From assembly GCA_934757255.1 (NCBI GenBank), contig CAKVLL010000046.1, positions 1 to 11,263 of the forward strand: 11,263 bases of DNA, in the 5' to 3' direction. Below, in pieces: positions 1 to 5,086 of the stretch. The position numbers were made by a program, and so were the translations under genes. The notes beneath the pieces are model-generated. The model was not told the DNA's origin. It saw only the letters and a list, made by a program, of their open reading frames with translations, and ran no database searches. Within the stretch, counting starts at the first letter, position 1, and every line of letters starts with the position of its first letter. The DNA is from an uncultured Candidatus Melainabacteria bacterium. GTDB taxonomy: Bacteria > Cyanobacteriota > Vampirovibrionia > Gastranaerophilales > Gastranaerophilaceae.

Positions 1-3
1 CAT

Positions 4-393
4 GGGGATGTACTGGTTTTGACGCCGTGATCGGTAGATCCTGGTTGCGAGTACGGGCGCTGTTCCCGTTTATCAACGAGCAAAACAAATTAAATGACAA
101 CAAAGTTGTTTCATTAGATGCTTTCAGAGCTCAAAAGCTTGCTGCTTAATTGGTAGCGCATCCCTCTAATTTGACCAGCTTGCCGTTAAATTAGATGATA
201 TTATGCAAGATGCAGTGTGCAAATGATGGTATGTACATCAAGTTTAACCATTGGAGGTTAGGCTTCCGCAAAAAGTCTTTGACTTAATTCAGGTTTTGTA
301 ATTTTCCTTATTAAGTTGAGCTAATAAATTACTACACTCGTAGACATCAGTTTTTATCCACGATGGACGTGGGTTCGACTCCCACCATCTCCA
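4..393 (+). ncRNA. ssrA: transfer-messenger RNA (tmRNA, one-piece)
   Basis: tmRNA rescues stalled ribosomes by trans-translation: its alanyl-tRNA-like part enters the empty A site and its internal reading frame adds a degradation tag. The 5' end (GGGGATG, 4-10) pairs with CATCTCC at 386-392, forming the acceptor stem with one G-U pair. The 3' T-arm (GTGGGTTCGACTCCCAC, 369-385) matches tmRNA closely, as does the CTCGTAGACATCAG stretch before it. A tag frame ending in Leu-Ala-Ala-stop lies at 96-149. The encoded 3' end is the discriminator A at 393. The next bases are TTATT, so the CCA tail is not encoded and must be added enzymatically. The RNA is a continuous molecule, not the permuted two-piece type. 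Its promoter lies outside the window. Confidence 0.96.
96..149 (+). other. tmRNA tag-peptide reading frame (DNKVVSLDAFRAQKLAA)
   Basis: The frame that ends in CTT GCT GCT TAA can be read back to GAC at 96, giving a 17-residue tag that ends in the protease-recognised Leu-Ala-Ala. The Asn-Lys-Val-Val-Ser core resembles cyanobacterial tags (general form A-N-N/K-I-V-x-F...). By that alignment the resume codon would be GAC, where cyanobacteria have Ala. The frame stays open further upstream (GAG CAA AAC AAA TTA AAT), so the exact resume codon is inferred, not seen. Confidence 0.65.
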
Positions 394-403
394 TTATTAT
401 TAA

Positions 404-1036
404 ATGATTATTATGAAAACAAATCCAATGTCTTTCCGCGGCATAAATATATCCAATACACAAAATTTAAAATTATATAAAATAACTCCGAAAGACAGTT
501 TTTTCTTAGAAGAATTAAGTTCAAAAATTGACTTGAAAAAGTTGCAACCGGATTTAGATAATGATGGTATTGATGTTTGCAGTTATATTATTAAACGCGG
601 CTTGCGTTGCGCGCAGTGGAATAGCACAGAAAGCGTTTTACTGGCTTACAAAAATGTACCTTGTGGAATTCTGGTAAGTACACCGGAAAGAAAAAAGAAT
701 GTCGTTGATTATATCGCAACTTGGCCAATAAAACGAGGTGAAAAACCCTCATTGGGCGGCAAAACAATGTTTTTGCAAATGTTTGAAGATAATCTTATTA
801 AAGATGCAAAGCCTGTAGAACTCGATGCTGTTCGCTATGGAAAAGCCATTAGTTTTTATATGCAGCTTGGTTTTGGTGCAATTGGCGGTGATTTCAATTA
901 TGAAACAATGAGAATTGGTGTTGAAAAAATCAAAAAAGCAATAGAAATTCTGAAAGAAAAAATTAGTTTAGTAAAAACCAATAATACAGAAGATGTGGAT
1001 TTGTATAAGGAACTCAAATTTCCAACTCTAGAATAG
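404..1036 (+). CDS. GNAT-like N-acetyltransferase domain protein
   Basis: The protein has 210 residues if read from ATG 404, or 207 from ATG 413. Neither start has a Shine-Dalgarno site, and the gene begins 10 bases after the tmRNA, so translation may start on a processed transcript. The C-terminal half looks like a diverged GNAT fold: a strand V-V-D-Y-I-A-T-W-P (about 99-107), then R-G-E-K-P-S-L-G-G-K (111-120) where the acetyl-CoA pyrophosphate loop would sit, a strand K-P-V-E-L-D-A-V (136-143), and A-I-S-F-Y-M-Q-L-G-F (148-157), the typical last helix and strand. The first 25 residues are polar and contain Met-Ser-Phe-Arg-Gly. Substrate unknown. No signal peptide or membrane segment is seen. 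It is probably co-transcribed with ssrA and ends at the terminator at 1039. The fold assignment is by pattern only. Confidence 0.75.
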   Translation: MIIMKTNPMSFRGINISNTQNLKLYKITPKDSFFLEELSSKIDLKKLQPDLDNDGIDVCSYIIKRGLRCAQWNSTESVLLAYKNVPCGILVSTPERKKNVVDYIATWPIKRGEKPSLGGKTMFLQMFEDNLIKDAKPVELDAVRYGKAISFYMQLGFGAIGGDFNYETMRIGVEKIKKAIEILKEKISLVKTNNTEDVDLYKELKFPTLE

Positions 1037-1038
1037 AT

Positions 1039-1066
1039 AAAAAAATCGGCATTAAGCCGATTTTTT
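1039..1066. terminator. bidirectional intrinsic terminator between GNAT-like gene and rubredoxin
   Basis: AAAAAATCGGC, loop ATTAA, GCCGATTTTTT form a perfect hairpin with A-tract and T-tract on the two sides, so it works in both directions. It sits between two convergent genes, and its right arm overlaps the rubredoxin stop codon (1065-1067). Confidence 0.9.
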
Positions 1067-1223
1067 ATTCTGCTTCAAACATATCTTTACCAACTGCACA
1101 AAGAGGACAAGTCCAATCATCAGGCAAATCTTCAAATGCGGTTCCCGGTTGAATTCCGTTATCAGGATCGCCTACAGCCGGATCATATTCATAGTGGCAA
1201 ACTGTGCAAACATATTTTTTCAT
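1065..1223 (-). CDS. rubredoxin
   Basis: A 52-residue protein beginning MKKYVCTVCHYEYDPAVGDP. Rubredoxins carry one iron held by four cysteines and move single electrons in the cytoplasm, often to oxygen- or peroxide-detoxifying enzymes in anaerobes. Both knuckles are present: Cys6-x-x-Cys9 followed by Tyr11, and Cys39-Pro-Leu-Cys42, with the usual Asp-Trp-x-Cys-Pro-Leu-Cys context. Length is typical for the family. A strong ribosome binding site (AAAGGAG, then ATAAAAT) precedes the ATG. The gene lies 59 bases downstream of pabA on the same strand, so it may be the last gene of that operon. The perfect palindrome TACTAT-TTT-ATAGTA (1261-1275) in the gap could mark its own promoter or an operator. 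The redox partner is not visible here. Confidence 0.95.
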   Translation of the reverse strand: MKKYVCTVCHYEYDPAVGDPDNGIQPGTAFEDLPDDWTCPLCAVGKDMFEAE

Positions 1224-1260
1224 ATTTTATCTCCTTTTGATTTTGTATAAGAATTTTATC

Positions 1261-1275
1261 TACTATTTTATAGTA
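1261..1275. repeat. short perfect palindrome between pabA and rubredoxin
   Basis: TACTAT-TTT-ATAGTA, with 6-base arms, lies in the 59-base gap upstream of the rubredoxin start. It could be an operator or part of an AT-rich promoter. It is short enough to be chance in such AT-rich DNA. Confidence 0.4.
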
Positions 1276-1282
1276 CATTAAG

Positions 1283-1867
1283 TTAAAACATTTTTCCATT
1301 GTAATTACAACATTTATCTATAAAATTTTTGAATACGTTAATTCCATTTTCTGTTAAAATTGCTTCCGGATGAAATTGCACTCCATAAATCGGTTTATCT
1401 TGTACTTTTATTGCCATTAGAATTTCATCCGCAGTCCAAGCTTTGATTTGTAGAGGAGATGTTACGGTGTCTACCATAAGAGAATGATATCTAGTCGCGC
1501 TAAATCCTTGCTTCATACCTTTAAAGAGCTCAAAATCTTTATCAAAAAATATTTGCGAATTTTTGCCATGATAAGGTTTCGGAGCTTTAACAATTTTTGC
1601 GCCAAAATATTTTGCAATGCATTGCATGCCAAGACAAACTCCCAAAATAGGAATTTTATCTTTGAAATAATCAATTACATCCATCGTAACGCCGGAATTC
1701 TCAGGATTTCCCCATCCTGGAGATAAAATTATTTTAGAAAAATCAAGATTTTTTATTTCTGATAAACTTAGTTCGTCATTTTTAATAACAATCGGCTCAA
1801 TTCCCAAAATTTTGATATACTGTACAATATTGTATGTAAAAGAGTCGTAATTATCTATTATGAGCAT
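1283..1867 (-). CDS. pabA: aminodeoxychorismate synthase glutamine amidotransferase subunit (PabA/TrpG family)
   Basis: A class I glutamine amidotransferase of 194 residues, normal for PabA/TrpG. It hydrolyses glutamine and passes ammonia to the chorismate-binding partner. It starts MLIIDNYDSFTYNIVQY, the family signature. The catalytic triad is visible: Cys78 in G-V-C-L-G-M-Q, and His166 and Glu168 in Q-F-H-P-E-A. Two family positions differ: S-P-G-W-G-N-P (49-55) has Trp52 where Pro is usual, and Met81 follows Gly80 where His is common. The gene overlaps the pabB-pabC fusion by 10 bases (ATGCTCATAA) and has a ribosome binding site AAGGTGG, so translation is probably coupled. PabA and TrpG are alike in sequence. 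The p-aminobenzoate role is inferred from the fused lyase domain next door, and the subunit could also serve an anthranilate synthase encoded elsewhere. Confidence 0.92.
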   Translation of the reverse strand: MLIIDNYDSFTYNIVQYIKILGIEPIVIKNDELSLSEIKNLDFSKIILSPGWGNPENSGVTMDVIDYFKDKIPILGVCLGMQCIAKYFGAKIVKAPKPYHGKNSQIFFDKDFELFKGMKQGFSATRYHSLMVDTVTSPLQIKAWTADEILMAIKVQDKPIYGVQFHPEAILTENGINVFKNFIDKCCNYNGKMF

Positions 1868-3426
1868 AATTCCACCTTAATCATTTTGCGAACGGAATTG
1901 AAACAGAATATCTTATCCGCAGTTTCTAAATCTTTTGGGTAAAGTATTTTTTCTATTAGCTTACCTTCTTTTAATAGTTTTTGTCTGTATGTGCCGTTTA
2001 ACAGTCCGCAAGAAACTGGCGGAGTATAAAGTTTGCCGTTTTTTTCAATTGCTACGTTAGTAAAAATGCCTTCGGTAATCTCACCACGCTCGTTTGTTCT
2101 TATATGTTCAAACGCGTCTGTTGGCATAGCTTCTCTTATAGTTGTTTTGTGATACAAAAAAGGGTTATGAGTGTTAACTTTACCTTGGATGCGTACTTTC
2201 ATTTCTTGAGAAGGTGTAGTAGGAGAAGGGCTAATTTGTTTTTGAATATTACTATTTTTGTCTAATGTAACTCTAAGTTTTTCGGCTTTATTACAACTCA
2301 ATGGAAGTATCAGATGTTCAATTTTTTTATTCCATTTAAAACCTAATTCTTCGGCAGATTTTTTCATTCTAATAACGTGTCTTGTCCAATCATCAATAGC
2401 AGTTTCAATTAACTGAAAATCTGTTTGTAAAAATTTTGTTTTGACTAATGTTTCTTCCCATTCATCTTCAGCAGTGGAATCCCAAACAATTGCGCCGCCG
2501 GCATGGTAGGTGTATTTATTATCTTTTCCGTAAAGAATCCTTATTGGCACGCTGAATTCGCAAACCTCTGGTGATAAAAATCCAATTGCGCCACAATAAA
2601 TATTTCTGCTAAAAGGCTCGAGTTCATCAATAACTCGCATTGTAGAAATTTTTGGTGCACCTGTGATAGAACCGCAAGGAAATATTGCGTTAAATATATC
2701 GTATAAATTTATTCCGTCTTTAATTGTTGAAGAAATTTCAGATGTCATTTGAAAAACAGTCGGATGTTCTTCAATTTCAAACAGTTTATTGACTTTTACA
2801 GAGCCGGTTTCTGATATTCTGCCCAAATCGTTTCTCAAAAGGTCAACAATCATAATATTTTCGGCACGATTTTTTATGTCATTATAAAGAAATTCGCGTC
2901 TTTTTATGTCATTGTTATCTCCCAATTTTGGCGCAGTGCCTTTCATTGGTTTGGTTAAAATTTTATTACCTTCCAGTTTAAAAAATAATTCTGGCGAGAA
3001 AGAAAGTAACGTTAGTTCAGGAGTTTCCAAAAATGTATTATAAGGGGTTGTTTGTTTTTCTAAAATTGCTTCGTACAAATCAATTCCGTTCAAGTTTGTT
3101 AAGACTTCCGATGGATAAGTGTAGTTAACTTCGTAAGTTATGCCGTTTGAAATATACTCTTTTATTTTATTAATCGCATTAATATAAGTTTTTTTAGAAA
3201 TAAGCGGTTTTATAATTGTTCCCAATTGCTTTGGCGCGTTTGGAGTGTAAGTTTTAAATTTATCAAAAACTTCAAAATACAAATTTTTGAAATCATAGGT
3301 TATATAACCAAGCAAATAATATTTTTTTCTTAATTCATCGATTCTTGCAAAAGCTTCTTTTAAATCTCCTTTTGCTTGAATTGTTTCTATAGGATTTATA
3401 AATAATTTATCAGAATATATTTGCAT
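1858..3426 (-). CDS. pabBC: aminodeoxychorismate synthase component I / aminodeoxychorismate lyase fusion (PabB-PabC)
   Basis: A 522-residue fusion joining two folate-pathway steps. Residues about 75-340 form the chorismate-binding domain: P-M-K-G-T (160-164) with Lys162 of the PabB type (anthranilate synthases usually have Ala there), I-V-D-L-L-R-N-D-L-G-R-I (193-204), G-S-I-T-G-A-P-K (252-259) and Y-H-A-G-G-A-I (307-313). Residues about 345-522 form a class IV PLP enzyme like PabC: Y-H-K-T-T with likely PLP lysine Lys427, T-E-G-I-F-T-N (451-457), T-P-P (468-470) and G-L-L-N-G-T-Y-R (474-481). The region before the chorismate domain is short, so this is a compact PabB. With pabA it makes p-aminobenzoate from chorismate and glutamine. 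No Shine-Dalgarno site precedes the ATG. A TATAAT lies 6 bases upstream, which suggests a leaderless mRNA. Confidence 0.95.
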   Translation of the reverse strand: MQIYSDKLFINPIETIQAKGDLKEAFARIDELRKKYYLLGYITYDFKNLYFEVFDKFKTYTPNAPKQLGTIIKPLISKKTYINAINKIKEYISNGITYEVNYTYPSEVLTNLNGIDLYEAILEKQTTPYNTFLETPELTLLSFSPELFFKLEGNKILTKPMKGTAPKLGDNNDIKRREFLYNDIKNRAENIMIVDLLRNDLGRISETGSVKVNKLFEIEEHPTVFQMTSEISSTIKDGINLYDIFNAIFPCGSITGAPKISTMRVIDELEPFSRNIYCGAIGFLSPEVCEFSVPIRILYGKDNKYTYHAGGAIVWDSTAEDEWEETLVKTKFLQTDFQLIETAIDDWTRHVIRMKKSAEELGFKWNKKIEHLILPLSCNKAEKLRVTLDKNSNIQKQISPSPTTPSQEMKVRIQGKVNTHNPFLYHKTTIREAMPTDAFEHIRTNERGEITEGIFTNVAIEKNGKLYTPPVSCGLLNGTYRQKLLKEGKLIEKILYPKDLETADKIFCFNSVRKMIKVELCS

Positions 3427-3432
3427 AGTTTT

Positions 3433-3438
3433 ATTATA
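3433..3438 (-). promoter_or_regulatory. candidate -10 element of pabBC (leaderless start)
   Basis: A perfect TATAAT on the minus strand is separated from the pabBC ATG by 6 bases (AAAACT), so transcription would begin at or next to the start codon. No good -35 is seen 16-18 bases upstream. In AT-rich DNA such a hexamer can be chance, but the missing ribosome binding site supports it. Confidence 0.4.
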
Positions 3439-3476
3439 TATGAAAATTAATTAGTAGTAGGTCTGCTTTACCAAGC

Positions 3477-3505
3477 TGACAATACGCACTATTGTCAATG
3501 ACAAT
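3477..3505. promoter_or_regulatory. triple TGACAAT/ATTGTCA inverted motif upstream of pabBC
   Basis: TGACAAT (3477-3483), ATTGTCA (3491-3497) and TGACAAT (3499-3505) alternate in orientation, so each neighbouring pair is a perfect 7-base inverted repeat, with gaps of 7 and 1 bases. It lies 50-80 bases upstream of pabBC. It could be an operator for a dimeric regulator or an edge structure of the adjoining repeat element. Function is not known. Confidence 0.5.
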
Positions 3506-3525
3506 TTCATCAAACGAACATCATT

Positions 3526-3929
3526 CGCGCCGCGAGAGTTTTTTAGCGAGCGCAAAAGTGCAAGCTTTGCTTGCTAATCAGCCATTTTATTAAACGCTCG
3601 TAAGAGCGTAGGAAGCGGTAGCGTGTTTTTTCTTTCTTTTGGTACTTTTCTGGGGTAAATACTTTCAGCTTGTAGGTACACTTACCAACTTGGAAGTAAA
3701 GTGAGAAATCTTTTTATCGCAACAAAATAGAAAGAAAAGGACATTTCAAAAAACTTTTTTATTTCAAAATAATTCTTCATTTTCTTTTCTTTTTTGCGAT
3801 GAAAGAAAAGAAAACGAAGCAAAAGAAAAGAAACTACGCACTGTTTTTTACAACCTTATGGTTGTGGTCTGAATGGATGTTGCGGATAAATCCGCACTTT
3901 TGCGCTCGCTAAAAAACGCTCGCGGCGCG
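3526..3929. repeat. long inverted repeat enclosing a gene-free 332-bp core (MITE-like element)
   Basis: The left arm 3526-3561 (begins CGCGCCGCGAGAG, ends GCAAAAGTGC) and the right arm 3894-3929 are inverted copies, identical at 35 of 36 positions. The arms are GC-rich, unlike the surrounding AT-rich DNA. The core contains smaller perfect hairpins: ACGCTC/GAGCGT (3594-3609), TTTTCTTTTCTTT/AAAGAAAAGAAAA (3780-3814), ACAACC/GGTTGT (3850-3865) and TGCGGA/TCCGCA (3881-3896). No open frame of useful size lies inside. This is the pattern of a non-autonomous mobile element or a chromosome-wide interspersed repeat. No target-site duplication is obvious. It fills most of the gap between pabBC (ATG at 3426) and the heat-shock gene (ATG at 4053). 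The remaining flanks hold no gene that I can support. Confidence 0.7.
3780..3814. repeat. perfect 13-bp hairpin of pyrimidine/purine strands inside the repeat element
   Basis: TTTTCTTTTCTTT (3780-3792), a 9-base loop containing GCGAT, then AAAGAAAAGAAAA (3802-3814). The arms are strictly pyrimidine on one side and purine on the other. Further A/G tracts follow, to about 3833. There is no T-run placed to make it a normal terminator. Confidence 0.55.
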
Positions 3930-4052
3930 GATGTCGTTCAATTTATGTCTTGAATTGTTAATTTTTGGTTAAAAAAATCAAGATTTATGCAGAATAGAGT
4001 AATAATAAAAGTGTTGAAAGTAATAGGTCATAAATATGAAAGGAGAATGATT

Positions 4053-4514
4053 ATGAAATTCTTAATTAAAAAATCACCGGATGGATTTATTAAATCAGTT
4101 AATGACGAAATTAGTTCAATATTAAACAGAAATTTTGATAGTTTCTTCCCAGAGTATATTTATAACGAAGCAGAAGAAGCTGAAAAATTTGCAATGCCTG
4201 TTGAGTTGCACGAAAAGGAAAAAGAATATAGTGTAAGGGCTGAACTTCCAGGCGTTAAGAAAGAAGATTTGGATATAGACATTGATAAAAATCATATTAC
4301 AATAAATGCAAAGAAAGAAGAAGAAAAGAAAGAGGATACAAAAGGTTTTAGAAAGTCCGAATTTAGATATGGTGAATTTTCAAGAACTGTTTACTTCCCT
4401 CAAGAAATTGATGTTGAAAAAACTTCTGCTAAATTGGAACATGGTATTTTGGAAATTGAAGTACCTAAACTAGCAGCAGAAAAAGGTAATATTAAAAAAT
4501 TAACAGTTCATTAA
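4053..4514 (+). CDS. small heat-shock protein (Hsp20/alpha-crystallin family)
   Basis: A cytoplasmic ATP-independent chaperone that forms oligomers and holds unfolding proteins. ATG 4053 is preferred because AAAGGAG ends 7 bases before it. The frame extends upstream to 3987, but that extension lacks a ribosome binding site and crosses this one. That gives 153 residues, normal for Hsp20. After a variable N-terminal part (about 1-45), the alpha-crystallin domain runs from P-V-E-L-H-E-K-E (about 49) through A-E-L-P-G-V-K-K-E-D-L and F-R-Y-G-E-F-S-R-T-V to the signature A-K-L-E-H-G-I-L-E-I-E-V-P-K. The tail is short and basic and ends K-L-T-V-H, with no clear I-x-I. No CIRCE inverted repeat is found upstream, so HrcA control is not supported. 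The gene stands alone, followed at once by a strong terminator. Confidence 0.95.
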   Translation: MKFLIKKSPDGFIKSVNDEISSILNRNFDSFFPEYIYNEAEEAEKFAMPVELHEKEKEYSVRAELPGVKKEDLDIDIDKNHITINAKKEEEKKEDTKGFRKSEFRYGEFSRTVYFPQEIDVEKTSAKLEHGILEIEVPKLAAEKGNIKKLTVH

Positions 4515-4536
4515 TTTGATTAATAATGTTATTGTC

Positions 4537-4571
4537 AAAAAAGGCGAAGCGCTTTGCGCTTCGCCTTTTTT
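4537..4571 (+). terminator. intrinsic terminator of the hsp20 gene
   Basis: A 16-bp perfect hairpin: AAAAAAGGCGAAGCGC, loop TTT, GCGCTTCGCCTTTTTT, 22 bases after the hsp20 stop. The T-run on the plus strand makes it a strong Rho-independent terminator. The A-tract means it could also stop transcription from the other side. Confidence 0.93.
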
Positions 4572-4734
4572 GCTATAAAGCCTTTAAACCTAATTAATTG
4601 TGCTTTTTAATCAAAAAAATGAAATGTCAATATAGTTTTATCGACTTTGAATTGTAAACTTTTGTTAAATCGAATTTTTACTAATAGTCATGGGGAGCAT
4701 GGTCTATTGTAAAATTTTTAACTAAATATTTTAC

Positions 4735-4763
4735 TTGATAAAAAGATTAGGAAATTATACTAT
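4735..4763 (+). promoter_or_regulatory. sigma-70-type promoter of candidate ncRNA
   Basis: TTGATA (4735-4740) and TACTAT (4758-4763) are separated by exactly 17 bases and match the housekeeping consensus at 5 of 6 positions each. Transcription would start near 4769-4770. It is the best promoter in the window, yet no convincing protein gene follows within 300 bases. Confidence 0.7.
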
Positions 4764-4768
4764 TATAG

Positions 4769-5035
4769 AGTACCTGAAAGGAGTGATGGCTACTAGGCTC
4801 GGGGAGAGTCAAAGATATAAAAAAGATTTAAAAATTTTACAAAACATTTACCTTAAATGAAGATTATAAATTACAAAAAGTTTTATTTTAAGTTTTAATT
4901 ATTATTTTCACAAATCAATTTTATTTACAATTAATTAACGAATTATTTTAGAGAGAATTTGGGAGATACAATAAGCTTGGGGTAGGAGATTATTGGGTTA
5001 AAAGGTTTCTTCAAGAAGGGGAAACCTTTTTTATT
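4769..5035 (+). ncRNA. candidate structured non-coding RNA (family not recognised)
   Basis: About 265 bases between a near-consensus promoter and an intrinsic terminator contain no convincing protein gene. The two ends are purine-rich while the middle is very AT-rich. The segment at 4797-4808 (GCTCGGGGAGAG) recurs in altered form at 4975-4988 (GCTTGGGGTAGGAG). The 5' segment GTGAT..CTACTAGGCT (4783-4799) can pair in parts with 3' AGCTT..GTAG..ATTAT (4974-4993), a closing-stem layout of the kind seen in 6S RNA. Locally, CAATAA (4969-4974) can instead pair with TTATTG (4990-4995) around a G-rich loop, a mutually exclusive choice. A 24-codon frame (4786-4860) lies inside, but its AAAGGAG is only 2 bases before the ATG. 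It may be a free regulatory RNA or an attenuated leader of anmK. No sequence hallmark of RNase P, SRP RNA or T-box is seen. Confidence 0.45.
5000..5033 (+). terminator. intrinsic terminator of candidate ncRNA
   Basis: AAAAGGTTTC (5000-5009) pairs with GAAACCTTTT (5021-5030) around an 11-base loop in which TTC and GAA can pair further. T-rich sequence follows. It lies 54 bases before the anmK start, between the ncRNA candidate and the anmK promoter. Confidence 0.8.
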
Positions 5036-5049
5036 TCTTCAAAATTATG

Positions 5050-5079
5050 TTTACGAGTGAAACACACTCATGATATAAT
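5050..5079 (+). promoter_or_regulatory. anmK promoter with internal inverted repeat
   Basis: TTTACG (5050-5055) and a perfect TATAAT (5074-5079) are 18 bases apart. The ATG is 7 bases after the -10, so the mRNA would be leaderless, and no Shine-Dalgarno site is present. GAGTG-AAACA-CACTC (5055-5069) sits in the spacer, where a bound repressor would block the polymerase. The operator role is an inference. Confidence 0.55.
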
Positions 5080-5086
5080 TTAAGCT

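Noticed and set aside
1484..1726. Plus-strand open frame inside pabA.
   Set aside because: It is antisense to a gene with an intact catalytic triad and has no family pattern.
3427..3986. CRISPR array or coding remnant in the repeat-rich gap.
   Set aside because: Repeats are inverted and nested, not regularly spaced direct repeats, and all frames are broken by stops.
3987..4052. N-terminal extension of the Hsp20 frame to ATG 3987.
   Set aside because: It has no ribosome binding site and is not Hsp20-like, and AAAGGAG sits 7 bases before ATG 4053.
3930..4052. Possible CIRCE operator upstream of hsp20.
   Set aside because: No TTAGCACTC-N9-GAGTGCTAA-like inverted repeat is present.
4786..4860. 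24-codon frame (MATRLGESQRYKKDLK...) inside the ncRNA candidate with AAAGGAG upstream.
   Set aside because: The Shine-Dalgarno lies only 2 bases before the ATG, too close for normal initiation, and no stronger coding evidence exists. It remains possible as a small leader peptide.
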